From NCBI GenBank assembly GCA_013397115.1, contig VWZW01001241.1, forward strand, positions 428,129-492,128: a stretch of 64,000 nt of DNA, given 5' to 3'. Origin of the DNA: Edolisoma coerulescens. Taxonomy: Eukaryota > Chordata > Aves > Passeriformes > Campephagidae. Every line of letters begins with the position of its first letter. Position 1 is the stretch's first letter. The position numbers and the translations under genes were made by a program. This document shows, one piece after another, positions 1 to 11,720 of this stretch. The notes under the pieces are model-generated. The model ran no database searches. It was not told the DNA's origin and saw only the letters and a list, made by a program, of their open reading frames with translations.

Positions 1-3000
1 TGCATTCAGTTTGGCTACTCTCTGCCCAGTGAGGTCAATGCATTTGCACTCCCTCTCTTGAAGGCGGAATGGGGGGAGTGGAAAGAAAAGCACAAAAATA
101 GAAAACAACCACAGTCACCAAGCATAGGTGACTGTGCAAGGTTAACACTTCTCAAGTATGGGGGCTGTCACATAAGGTCACTCGGATCTTTGCTGTAACC
201 TTAGGGCCACTCTTACTGGAACTTAAACTGTTTCCCTCCACATCCTCTCATCCCCTCTGTGCATGTGAGGGGAATGCAGTAGAAAACCTCACAGGGAGGT
301 GTTGGGGAGAGCCATACTGGTTAGGGTGTCCCAGGAGGTGGTACTGGAATAGCAGCACAAACCTCCCTGGCCCTGCAGAGCTCCCTCACCACCTCCTATT
401 CTCAAGGACGGATTTATCAGGAAGACTGCAAGTGGCCTGTGCTGCCCCTTGCCCTGTAGCCAAGGTGGCCCTGCAGGCCATTTGCAGCCTCCCAGCCCAA
501 CTCGTGACGGCCAGCAGCGAGGTGAGGGGACACCACCTACCTCCAGAGCAGCCATCCCATGTGTCCAGTCAGGATAGGACAAAGCAAAAGCCATCTGGAA
601 ACAGCCACAGAAAGCTGAACTAAAACCAGGGAGTACAGTCAGCTCAACCAAACACTCCTTGGCACCTCATTAATGAAACATGATGGAGAAGTTTTAATGC
701 CAGGCAGGGAGGCCTCAAGCTTTGGGGTTCAACCATATGCAGGAGCCTCCTCATGACACAGATGTCAACACAGTCAGATGGGGAAGGGCAATTTTTCCTT
801 TGAAGAGCACGCTCTCCAGGTGCCTTTGTCACCCACTTTTACCGTGGCTAAAACCACCAGGACACTGAAGTCAGCACAGTGAAGCAAGGGGTGGGCAAAT
901 GGCATTCCAGGTGCCAGCCTCCAGCACACAGCTGGCACTGACCCAGAGGGCAAAAGGTCCCTGCTGCTGACTCCCTGCTGGCTGGGAGTGACGAAGAGGG
1001 CAAAGTGCTCCTCGATGACTCACGATGGCCCGCAGCACCATGGCCCACATCTCTTAGACTCTGCCTCCAGATCACAGTTATTTGCACATTTAGCATTTTA
1101 AGACGAGACAGGTCAGGCTCAGCACACCATCCTGGCCCTCGCAGAGCCTCTGCCCTTTCTGAAGTGAAGGATGACTGTCAGATCTCAGCATTTCCCTTCA
1201 CTGACCAACCCCATGTCAGACATCTCACCACACTGCTGGCCCAGTGTGGGACCCACCTTGCCACAGCTGAGCACAAAAGTTGTGCTAGGAAATACTTCAG
1301 ACTGGAGGTATCTTGTTCAAACCTTGCTCAAATCAGGACTACATCTGGAGCTAGACCAGGCTACTCAGGGCAGGTTATCTGCTTATGGTAACCCTGTTTC
1401 TGCATGGGATGTATTGCTTAAGGGCTTTTCCTGGTTTTCTACCCAAAAAAAGTAATTTCCAAGCACACTTCATACATGTACCCATAGTATTGACTTCAGC
1501 TTTAGGTACTGGTGACAGCAGCCCCTGACTCTGGGCCAGACATACAGCTGTATCTATAGCCACTTAGCATGTATTCTCCAAAGAAAATGCACTCCTACCC
1601 CTTACCTCTCACTGGAATCCAGCTCCTTGTCCCTGCCAGCTAACCAAAAGGATGGTTTGTGTAGTGCTACTGACACAGCATCTCACACATCTTTGAACAG
1701 TTTGCTTAACACCATAAACATGGACTTACGGACAAGTGCTTAGCCATCACTTTAAAAAAGACTAGGAGAAGTTCTATTCCTTTGGGCCAAACTTTAAACA
1801 CAACAGACATCCATACCTATATGCACACCGACCTCAAGAGGGGATGTGTGCCTGCCCTGGGACAGCTCAGTTCCAAGCCTTACATTATGGTGTCTGTGCA
1901 TGGGATACCAGGACACGGCTAGATTTGGAAGCACCAGCTCCATCCCTGCCAAACTATGAAACTAAGCTGCGATTTCTTTTGAGAGGGCACCCCATCAGTG
2001 CTAGCCAGGTCTCAGGTGATGTCTGCTTGCATCCCATCCGCCCCCCTCTCGACTGCTGGGCGCCCAGCCGGACCCTGGAGACGGTGGCTGAGCCCAGGGA
2101 TTGCGGGAAAGCCCGCAACAAAGGGATTCGGCAGCAGATGGCAGCACACGGCCACGGGTGAGACTGAACTCAACGCCTGGTCGTGGATGTCACCAGGCTT
2201 GGGAGGGCAGGGAGCGCCACACCTCTGTACCTAACACACAAAGCTCAGCACAAAGGCTGCAAGTTACAGGCGGCTCTCTCCTTTAGGGAAGGTCTCTTCA
2301 GACTGCTTCAAGGCTTGAAAAGCCAGTCGACTAAGCAAGGCAGCTGCCTCTGCCTCAACATGCAGGAGCTGCCTTCCTACAATGCCTGGGAAAGAAAAGG
2401 GAGAGCAGGCCATTGCAAGCTACCTGCCTGGCCTGCCCCAAACACAAGTGATGCAAGAAGTCCACCACAGGATCCCAGCAGTGACTGGAAAACATAGCTC
2501 TGGTCAGCAGCCACTACACGGTTCAGCTGCTGCTGTCTCATCTTCCTCTGCTCAGTTTCAAGGAATGTCCACCAGAGCCCCAGCTCTGGGTGGGGACATA
2601 CAGCTATAGGTAATGGCAGGTGGCAAAATTAAGCTATCACTCTGCAATGGGCTTTCCCTGACTGTTAGCATGGACAGAGCTATTCTCTTGGAAGAAAGAG
2701 ACCAGTAACAGTCTCCAGAATGAGAATCTATTGTTCACATAAAGTAATGAGCACTCAACAGACTACCTAGACCTTGGGGCATTACAGTGGGTGTTAACCA
2801 CTTAGGCCACAGTGCTCTGCTTATGTACATTAACAGCCCAGTTGTTCTTCCTCCTAGAACCTTGAAGGTTTATGCTGATTTAACAGCATGAATTCAGATT
2901 CAGATCCTTTCACCTCATTATCAAAGCTCAGGAAGACTTTGGGGGTTTTGGTTTCCTGTTTGGTTTTTGTTTGATTTCCTGCAATGTACAACCCTTCCTC

Positions 3001-6000
3001 TCCATTTCTTCAGGAGTCCACACACAGCATCAAGGCTTTGTGAAATCTGGCAGGTTTGTGTCTGCAATCCATATTGTGTGGCTATGGTAAGAGCAGTTGC
3101 TGCATGGCTGTGAGATACTAAGTCACAGAACGTAGAATATAATTAATGGGAGAAGGGACGGGGAAACACTCACATCCCACCTCAACTACAGCTCCCACAG
3201 AACTGACAACCAAAAACCAGATAAAACTGGCATCTTCCCTTTGACACTTGTTTCCTGATTCTTTCTACACGCTACAGTCTGTCTCCCAACTGGAAGAAAG
3301 GGAAGAAGACTTGCACAAGACCCACCAAGCTGTGCATTCTAGCAGGCCTTGCTTTGAGGAAAGGCATGGGGACTGGGAAGGTCTCCACACAAGACTAAGC
3401 TCTCCCTCATGAACTGTTTCCCAATCTTCTGTGCTTCTTGATGCACAAACAGAAGTATACCCCAGCACTTCCCTTAGGTGAGCCCCATCTGAAAATCCTC
3501 CTGCTCTAGAGAAGGACCCTTTTAGGCTTTTCAACTCTTTTTGCAGCAAGTACTACTGAAAGGTCTGAGAAGTTCCACCATAGCTTATGAGTAAAATGCT
3601 TCATCTTCTCCTTGCCAGGACCTATACAACATACCCATCCTATTCACCAAAATAGGGCTTTGCTCCTAAAGCTGAAAAAATGACATTTTCTTCCAGCCAC
3701 TACAGATTCTAGAATGTTTGACAATTCAAACAGCTGACTTAAAAGGTTAAGACTTCTCATCTTTACCCAGGCCACAAGACTTCTGTTGTACTTTCAACAC
3801 AGCCATATGCACAGCTTTGCTGTGTGGCAGAGGAACGTGGAGCAAGCATGCTGTGTAAGATGGCTGCAAGCAGCTTGATAGAACAATGTCAGGGCCCTGA
3901 GCACATCCTCCACCTCCTGGGGGACTGGCTGCCTGGACTCAGGTCCAGCTTAAGCAATAGAGGTGTTTGGGTTTGAGAAACCTCAGCAACATTGGCCTTA
4001 TCATAGCCAAGGGTCTCACCCTTGGTCCCTGCCTGAGCTAGCGTAGCCATGCCTGGCCATGTCCCTGTCTGGCCATGTACCTCGTGATCTAAATCCTCAT
4101 CCTGACCTGCTCTGATCTTTGTGCTTAGGCACGTCAGGACTGCTCCTTTGCTGGTGAGGCCACTGCCCCTGCCTGCCCTGCTGTGACTCAACTTCCTGCC
4201 TCCTCTCTTTCCAAGCAGCTTATCCTTGCTGCCCCTAACAAAGGGCCCACTCAGCTCACCTTGCCCATCTCTGCAGCAGGCAGAGACTGTTTCCCATCTA
4301 CCAGTATGGAAAGAATAACTTCTGAAAATATCTGCAGACTGTAGGAGCCTCTAATGTCTGAAATGCTAAATATCAGGGCAACCAAGTTTTCTCGCTTGTT
4401 TTATCCACACTCTTATCAGGCCCCACATGAACCTGCAGTCAGGCCTGTTTCCATGTTGTTGATTCCATGATACCATGTTTCGTATTGTGTGAGTTTTTTA
4501 CCCCATTTGGAACAGCCATGTCATTTTTGTGTCCTTCTTCCACACTCCTACCTCTTTGCCCAGACAGAGCCTGAACCCATCACTCCTGAAGTTGCTCTTG
4601 TCCAGTCTGCAGGCCACATCACATATGCAGAAGGATAAGCAGATTGTGAGGATCTTGCTGGAGACACGAAGACCTTCAACCTAGAGGCTTCCAAAGCAAA
4701 AACAATTTGAAAACTTAGAAGACTCATTACATTCTTTTCCCCAGTATTACTTGTTTAATTACCATTTGCACCAGTACATCTTATGCTTTATATACATATA
4801 TCTTTAATTTTTGCTTCTTCAGCTTTTCAAATACATAATATATTATCTCCAGAATACTAAGACAATACAGAAGAGGCTCCTAGTTAGTTGTTAATTGGTG
4901 CCATGAACTTCCTTGGTTGGGGAATTGATACACAGTTGAAATGACAGGACCTCACAAGGATGTGAGCAAACAAAAAGAAGACAAAGAAAACAAAATGCCA
5001 ACCCAGCAGAGTCTGTGACGTCGCTTGCAGACTACAGCCATCCACAAGGTCAGAAGGCAGGGAGTTGAAGTACAGTGAGACTGCAGGAGTGACTATGAAG
5101 GCAGGGGAGGGCTGGCAGGGGGAAACACCAAGAGAGCCAGGGAATCAGGGTTAAATGACTACTTAAAATACATCCAAGAGCAGTTTGGTCCCCACTTCCA
5201 CAAGTGGAACTGCAGCAGCTTTAGAGCTATTTCAAGAATGATGCTCCCCAGAGGGATGGTCTAAGTGAAACTGTCTCCAAAATGCCCTCAGTGTAGCCAG
5301 ACAAAAACGAAAAGAGACCTTTGTCAGTACAAGGTGCATATGTGTAACTACTCTTTCAAAAGCCTCACCAGAAAATTTTTGCCCAAAGGGAAAAATTTCC
5401 TTGTGAAGGTGTGCTTGAGACACAAAAGCATTGCTGTGTTGAGTGTTCAAAACAGGAAGAAGCCTTCCAGCAAAGCACCAAAGCCCTAGTGTTCCAGTAA
5501 CTGGGTACAGCTGTCCAAGAGTCACTGAGACCACCTTCCCAGCTAGTGTTTTGGCTTCTGAGCCAGCATGAAGGGTAGCAATTCAGCATTGTGAGGTTTC
5601 TGGCCTGCCCTGCGAGTTTGCCCAGAGTAATCAACACTTACACCCCAGACCACATCCACAGCTGCTAAAGATGAAGTACTGTCCACACTGAAGGGCCTCA
5701 GAAACTCCCCCAAAGAAAAAAGTAGAAAGTCATGGCCTTTTACCTCTTTCTAACTTCCTTAACCACATAGGAAATAGAGGGGGATTGGACATATTAAAAA
5801 TTAAAAAAAAAAAAAATCTAAGTTCCAATAACCAGCTCACATCCCTAAAAGTTGGACTCAGAAGAAAAGTCAGTAAGGAACACAGGTGGGAGAATTTTGC
5901 TCCCACCGATCTCAGGATTGAGCCTACTATACATTTCTTGAGTTGAAAAGGGGAAGGAGACTGTCCCTTCATCAGAGAATAATCTATTTTCTCACCATAA

Positions 6001-6957
6001 TAACTGTGGATATGCAATACTTGTAACACAGTGCCAAGTCACAACACAAGGCCAGGGCTCAGGATAGTGATGCAGGAACATGAAATGCTGAGTGGTGGGA
6101 ATCACCTGGTTGTCATCTAGTGCAAGTAACGACCAAATTGTAAAAACACGCTTTTTTTTTCTTAAAGCTATTTCCAGTTAAAACAGCTCAGTGACAGTGA
6201 GGCCTTTGCTTGGGGAGAAAGGAGTTAAAATGAGAGAAATTCCTCCAGTGAACCTGCAAGCCAAATCAGGAGCCTCAAGATGGGGTGCCCACCTGGAACT
6301 ACAGCGCAACAGCAGCAGGTCTACTCAAGGACTTGCATGACTCCTCCCACAGGAGCATGAGGACATCCAGCACTACCAACAATTGCACCAAAGACAGAAG
6401 AGTAGTGTGTGCATGGGGAGGGTCAGTCCTCACCACAGATGTCATTAATCCAAGAGGGTTTTGTGTTGAGACAAGACCTCTCTCCTTAGAGGTTCCATTT
6501 AGCAGGTGTAGCCAAATGCAGCTGTCCTCAGCACCGCAAGCTGCAGGGACTGCAGTCACTACTGAAAGCAGCCACAAAAAGCAACAGCCTAGCAAGAGAA
6601 AATTTAAAGGACAAGGAACTCAGAGGCACCTACCCAGCCTCCTCCTGTACCCACTTTCTTCAAGATTCTTGCTTTCCCTGTATGGAAAGACAGGGAAAAA
6701 GAGCTAGGATGTACCATGTAATGGCCAAGTGGATGGAGGAGATAAGGCTACCTCTTTCCTCCTTGCCCATCTTGGGAGGAATCAGTATGTTTCTCTTTAG
6801 GTTCAGTGGGATCAAAAATAGTAAGTTTAAGTGAAGGTCTGATCTAAAAAGGAAGGATTGTCCCAATTTGATTGAAGACTAGAGAGGTTTGTGCCCCCTC
6901 TGATCCCATTTGGTGCCTCTAGGTCATCAGTTTGTCCCATTCCACTGCTTTGATCAT
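1..6957. other. Region downstream of NECAP1, including its probable 3' UTR; no other gene seen
   Basis: The part next to 6958 should be NECAP1 3' UTR, because the stop codon lies at 6958-6960 on the minus strand. I found no minus-strand AATAAA between 6957 and about 4800. The first variant signals are ATTAAA complements at 4803-4808 and 4754-4759, so the transcript may run about 2.1 kb past the stop; this is inference. A T-rich tract on the minus strand near 5800 is another possible landmark. Open frames here are short and show no family resemblance. The stretch 3890-4250 is richer in GC and CT than its surroundings and could be an unrecognised repeat. Confidence 0.5.
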
Positions 6958-7006
6958 TCAGAACTGGACCCAGTTGGACTGCTGAGGAGCCTGATTGGGA
7001 ACAGCA
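6958..7006 (-). CDS. NECAP1: NECAP1 last coding exon (WVQF, stop)
   Basis: A 49-nt coding end encoding [16 protein letters not shown] and TGA. The C-terminal WVQF peptide is the family's signature for binding the AP-2 alpha ear. Confidence 0.96.
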
Positions 7007-10000
7007 CTGAAATAAAAAAAGGAGAATCAAATGAGCAGATCCAGTAAGACTTCTTAACTTATGGCTCTTCCCACGCCCATCAGGACACTACCCATCTTGT
7101 GTTCCATTCATCACCATTTACCTGGATGCAGTGCTGAAGTCTCCCCAGAGGTCTGTGGTAGCTGGTGCCTTGGATGCAGCTGCAGGAGCATCTAAGTCTA
7201 AAAGAATATCTAAGGCAGAAGAGAGAGAGAAAAAAATACATCAGGCTTATCAAGAAAACCCCATAGGCATTTAAACTGTCATCTTAAACAAACTCCTGGA
7301 TGCAGGGGCAGAAAATCTTTGAAGGGATTCCAGCTTTCCCTCCAGGAGTTAGACTTTTTAAGGGGTTTGTTCTAACAGCTTGTCCTTCTGCTCAATGGGC
7401 ACGGAGCCTCCAGCTGACACTGCAAGGGTACATTGTCTTCAGGAACTATTCAGTCTCCACTCAGCACACCACCTGACAGATTTGTCACTTTATTTATATG
7501 TCTCTCCCAGCAGACATAAGGCTCAGACTCAACCCAAGCTCAGCAGTCATAACAGCTGCCAAACAGGCACCACCTTAGCAGTACAAAACATGCACTGGGA
7601 CCACATGAGCCTACTCAGAAGCTCGTGGTTTCTTCTCACTCAAACCTGTGGACTTCAGCACTGCTGCAGTCTCTGCCTTCACAAAGGCATCATCAGCTCC
7701 CCAGACACCTCTGCATGGTCACACTTCTAGCACAGCATCCAGAAGACTGAAGCAACCTCTTTGTTACAGAACCACAGGGTGATTTAAGTTGGAAGGGACC
7801 TCCAAAGATCATCTCATCTAGTCCCACTGCCATGCCATGAGCAGGGACATCTTGCGTTAAATCTGGTTACTCAAAGCCCCATCTAACCTGGTCTTGAACA
7901 CTTCCAATGAAGGGGTATCCACAGCTTCTCTGGACAACCTGTTCCAGGGTTTCACCACCCTCATGGTAAGTAATTCCTTCTTTACACCAGATCTAAATCT
8001 ACCCTCTTTCAGTTTAAGCCTGTCACTACAGGCCCTGGTAAAAAGTCTTCCTCCTCCTTTCTTACAAGCTCCCTTTATATAGTGAAAGGTCTCCTCAGAG
8101 CCTTGTCCTCCCCAGGCTAAACAACCTCAACCCTCTCAGCCTTTCTTCACAGGAGCAGTATTCCAGCCTTCTGACCATTCCCATGGCCCTCCTCTGGACC
8201 CAGTATAACAGGTCCACATCTTTCCTGCACTGGGGATACCGGAGCTGCCAAAGAGAACACACCATGTCTCAGAGGGCACTGCTGGCACTAGGTTGAACAT
8301 GGGCTCGCTGAAGCAGCACCTGCCAGTGTCTGACAGACTGCTGGCTCAGGGCTAAGGGTTACCTGCACTGCTCGCATTGCTGGATTTCTGCACAGGAGGT
8401 GGTGTGACATGGTTGGCAATGGCTGTGGAAGAAGGGGGAGGTATAGGAGGGACTGCAATTTTGCCTCCTGGCGGGGGTGGCAGCAGGCTTAGGCCCCCTG
8501 ATCCAGACACACGGGGCTTGGCTGCTCCTCCTTTCTTTGATGTCATGTTCTGTGTTTAAAAAAAAAAAGGAAGTGTAAAGAAGAGTTTCCGTTGGCATAT
8601 CCAGAGAAAGAAGCAGGGTAAACTGGTCTGCTTACCCCAATGTTTAGTTTGATGGTCTGCCCTTCCTTAAACCCTAAGTCTAATTTGGGACGTGTGTCAG
8701 CTTCCTGGGACTCCTTGGAGATTTCAGTCTCCTGCTTCACCCACCTAAAAAGAAGAGAGGAAGACATGAGACCCTGTGGCAAAAAGGAACCGTGTTGTAG
8801 AAAAATGTGTGGTTTCTCTCTCCATCCCATCAAACCACCTTGCCTTATCAAACCAGCTACCTTCCTACTCCTGGTGTAGCACAGCACAAAGCTGGGACCA
8901 CCACATACCCCTGAGGCTGTTTAACACTGCACCTGGAGCATCACAGGACCTAAGCTTAAGACTTACAGATCTGACCCAGCAGGGGCTCCCAGCTCGCATG
9001 ACAGCTGGCAGCACACTCAAGTGTCCCTTGCCAGAGCAGGGCTTCAGGGCCACCCCAAGGAAACCGGTGCTAAATGAACATGCACCACCACCCACCATGT
9101 TCTACAGATAAAAGGAAAAACAGCATTCCAGAAAAGCAAAACTCACTTGAAGTGATCCTGCAAAGAGACGTTGAAGTCAAAGGCGTCACCCCGATCCGTG
9201 AAGCCAATGCCTATAAAAGCACTTCGTCCTAGCAAGGAGACAGGAGGAGTCACTGGAGGTGCCCTGCAAATGGGCCACAAATCCTTCTGCCTGTCCTAAA
9301 CCACTCTGTGCTACCTCTCTCTGACACACCTGCAGCTGGATGCCAGCAGCTCACAGCTGTTCCTTGTCTCTAGCTTTCGGGATGCACCCTTCTTACCATG
9401 GGACATGCTTGGAAACCAAATGTTCCTTCCCAGCCCAGCCCCTGGACTCTGTGCAATGCAGAGAACCCTCTCTGTTTACCTTGCCCTCGGACCCCTCCAG
9501 GCACACCACCCGGCCTTTTCAGCACTCCCAACACCATTTCTGCCCTCCTGGCACACTCCCAGCTCCACCTGGGTATCCTCCACCCCTAGCACTTGGCATA
9601 TACATTGTCCCTCAACTCACCAGTCCCATCCTGAATTCGAATGACAAAGTAGCGGCTGGAATCTGCCACAGTCTCCACTGCAATGCCAGGGTATTGATCT
9701 ATAGGAGCCTGGGCAAAAAGCTCTCCTGCAGACAAAGAATCAGGTATTAAGGAGAGCAACCCCTTCCTAAAGCACGGCCAGGGCTGCCATACACAGCACT
9801 GGGCAAGCTTAGAAACACAGGCTCATGGGCAGCAAACACAGTCACAGCCTTGGCAAGGCACAGCCTTTCCCTTACCTGAAACCTTATCCTCCAGTTTTAT
9901 GTAAGCAGTTTTGCCTTTGGAGGTGACACGAAGCCGCCCTGTCCAGTCTGGATGGTCCAGTTTCCAGTCAGATGCCCTGAAAAGAAAAGCAGCTGATCAC

Positions 10001-11438
10001 TGACTGTAATCAACCTCTCCAATTCTGCCCAGCCATCTACCTCAGCAGACCCTCAACACCTGCAGCTGCCTCATTCCACTTCCCTCCCCAAACAAGACAT
10101 GGGGTCTCAGCTCCTCTCTTGTTGCTGCCAATTGACACACGGCTCTGACTGGCATCTCAGGGTAAAGGGAAAGAGACATGGGCCAGAGAACATCTACTCC
10201 TCACCTTTATAAGCTTGCAAAAGAGGGGAGACAGAAGCCCAGAAACTCACTTGAACAGGAAATCCATAAGCAACTAATAAGTGACTTGTGAGCATTGGGA
10301 AGACCCCAAAAATTAATTAGCAACATGCTGAAAAGCTACTCCATTATTCTACCCTATTGTTGTAAAATAACAGTGAGTACTTCTGAACCTAGAGGCAGCT
10401 GACTTACACCAGGCAAAACACACACACACATACATTTTGACTGACCCATCACACTCCTCTTGCGAAGGAAAAAAAAAAGGAAAAAAAAAGGAAAGAGAGA
10501 AAAAACCCAACCTACAGAACCACAGAACATTCTGAGTTGGAAGGGACCCAAAAGGATCACTGAGTCCAATTCCTGGCCCTGCACAGGACACCCCAAAAAC
10601 GACACCATGTTCCTGAGAGCATAGTCCAAACACTTCTTGAACTCTGGCAGGCTTGGTGCTGTAAAATCTACAGGATTTTACAACTGGAAACAAACATCCC
10701 TGGCCAGGCACAACATCCGCCTACAGTCTCTCAGGTTCAGGGAGTACACAAACCCCCTTCTCCAGCAGGCCTGTGGGCACAGCTTACAAAGTCACACTCT
10801 GCTGCTTTTGGCTGACCAGAGAAGGCATTTCTAACTGCTGGTCCTGCAGCCTCTTCTTAAAAATCACCCCGAATTCCTCCTGCCTTCCTCCCCGCCACTG
10901 CGAGAGCCACCAAGCCAAATCCAACGCGCCCTTATACCACATGAGCGTCACATCCCAGGGAACCCAGCAAACCGGGAGCAGACGTCAGCTCTGCCTGGAA
11001 GAGCAGGCTGCGCCCTCAACTCCTGCCCCCGATTAACAGAGCAGCCCCTGCTCCTCCGCAGCACGGAGCGGAGGCTCCTCTACTTTCAGGCGCTGACCAC
11101 CTGCCCACAAGAGGCAATTCCAGCCGGCGGCTCCCCCAAAGCTCGGCTGGAGGAGGCTCAGGGGATGGCCTGACCTGGTCGCAGCCACAGCTCACGGCTT
11201 TGCCAAGGGGCGAGGCCGAGGCACGGCACGGCACGGCACGGCACAGCCCAGCCCCCGGCTGCCCTGCGGGCAGGGGCTGGGCCAGGCCGGGCCGGGCCGG
11301 GCCACGCCGGGGCGGTCGCGGGCGCCGCACGCTCCCTCACCTGTACCCGCGGTTGGAGGTGCGCGGCGGGATGCGGTAGACGTTGACATCGGGCTTGACG
11401 CAGAGAACAGACTCGTACTCCAGCTCGGCCGCCGCCAT
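6958..11438 (-). CDS. NECAP1: NECAP1, adaptin ear-binding coat-associated protein 1 (8 coding exons, 272 aa)
   Basis: NECAP proteins bind the AP-2 clathrin adaptor and help control coat assembly during endocytosis; NECAP1 is enriched in neurons and sits on coated pits. Coding exons in transcript order are 11438-11341, 9976-9876, 9725-9621, 9228-9147, 8744-8636, 8549-8363, 7209-7122 and 7006-6958. They total 819 nt, all with AG/GT borders and matching phases, giving 272 aa against about 275 in human. Residues 1 to about 165 form the PH-like NECAP domain, beginning [18 protein letters not shown]. Residues 166-227 are a Gly/Pro-rich linker. The C terminus carries WGDF (249-252) and ends WVQF (269-272), the motifs that bind the AP-2 alpha ear. 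The start has a good Kozak context and sits in a CpG island. No frame is broken. The related paralogue NECAP2 is disfavoured by the linker sequence and by the C3AR1/FOXJ2 neighbours. Confidence 0.97.
7122..7209 (-). CDS. NECAP1: NECAP1 coding exon 7 (WxxF motif)
   Basis: Encodes [10 protein letters not shown] and [16 protein letters not shown] at residues 249-252 is the WxxF motif, and the DLD run resembles clathrin or adaptor-binding peptides. Confidence 0.94.
7767..8255 (-). mobile_element. CR1 LINE 3'-end fragment in NECAP1 intron 6
   Basis: On the plus strand the copy reads as the reverse complement of a CR1 3' end: GTTGGAAGGGACCTCCAAAG, then the 'TCATCTAGTCCCACTGCCATG' type block, then 'GGCCCTCCTCTGGACCCA'. 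It is diverged, 5'-truncated and non-coding. It has the same orientation as NECAP1. Confidence 0.93.
8363..8549 (-). CDS. NECAP1: NECAP1 coding exon 6 (Gly/Pro-rich linker)
   Basis: Encodes residues 166-227, from [14 protein letters not shown] through a PPPPGGK run and NHVTPPPV. The linker is rich in Pro, Ser and Gly and is probably disordered. Confidence 0.95.
8636..8744 (-). CDS. NECAP1: NECAP1 coding exon 5
   Basis: Encodes [20 protein letters not shown] and [16 protein letters not shown], the end of the NECAP domain. It ends in phase 0 at Gly165. Confidence 0.95.
9147..9228 (-). CDS. NECAP1: NECAP1 coding exon 4
   Basis: Encodes [19 protein letters not shown] and VSLQDHFK, the most conserved block of the NECAP domain. 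The acceptor is TAG and the donor GTGAGT. Confidence 0.95.
9621..9725 (-). CDS. NECAP1: NECAP1 coding exon 3
   Basis: Encodes [19 protein letters not shown] through [11 protein letters not shown] in the NECAP domain. It is 105 nt long and starts and ends in the same codon phase (one base carried over). Confidence 0.95.
9876..9976 (-). CDS. NECAP1: NECAP1 coding exon 2
   Basis: Encodes residues 33-66, including [17 protein letters not shown] and the [12 protein letters not shown] strand of the NECAP domain. The acceptor is CAG before 9976 and the donor GTAAG follows 9876. Confidence 0.95.
10515..10662 (-). mobile_element. CR1 LINE 3'-end fragment in NECAP1 intron 1
   Basis: Reads as reverse-complement CR1 with GAGTTGGAAGGGACCCAAAA and, further in, 'TTGAACTCTGGCAGGCTTGG'. 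This internal block differs from that of the copy at 7767, so it is a different CR1 subfamily. It stops abruptly at about 10662, next to a short perfect inverted repeat. Confidence 0.9.
10660..10682. repeat. Perfect 9-bp inverted repeat with 5-nt loop
   Basis: TGTAAAATC at 10660-10668 and GATTTTACA at 10674-10682 are exact reverse complements. They sit at the truncated edge of the adjacent CR1 copy in NECAP1 intron 1. Confidence 0.8.
11220..11303. repeat. Two pentanucleotide repeats in NECAP1 intron 1
   Basis: Five exact copies of GGCAC fill 11220-11244. About 40 bases on, a GCCGG run of three units and a partial one fills 11286-11303. Both lie within 100 bases of the exon 1 donor. Confidence 0.85.
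11341..11438 (-). CDS. NECAP1: NECAP1 coding exon 1
   Basis: Encodes residues 1-32 plus two bases of Arg33. ATG is at 11438-11436; the donor after base 11341 reads AG then GTGAGG. It lies inside the CpG island. Confidence 0.95.
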
Positions 11439-11502
11439 GTCGGCCGCGAAGCCCAGCGAGGAGCGAGCGGCGGGAGCTTAGTGACCAGCGGCACTGCCCA
11501 CC

Positions 11503-11720
11503 GCCATCTTTGATGAGGGCAGACACCGCCTGGGCGCGCCGGCGCGGCCGGGCGAGACGCGGGCCACGTCGGAGAAGCGGAGGGAGCCATCTTGGATCCT
11601 GGCAGCGCGGAGCGGGGGCGGGAGGGCGCCATCTTGGAGCCGCCTCTGACACAGCAGCGGCGGCCGGCGCCATCTTGGGGCCTGGCAGGTCCCGCGGCGG
11701 GGCTGGCGCGGCCATGTTTG
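11503..11720 (-). promoter_or_regulatory. Array of five YY1-type sites at about 41.5-bp pitch
   Basis: GCCATCTTTG at 11503, GCCATCTTGG at 11586, 11628 and 11669, and GCCATGTTTG at 11711. Start-to-start distances are 83, 42, 41 and 42. The sequence after the motif is partly shared (GGATCCTGGCAG and GGGGCCTGGCAG), so the array looks like a decayed tandem repeat that kept its YY1 core. Confidence 0.75.
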
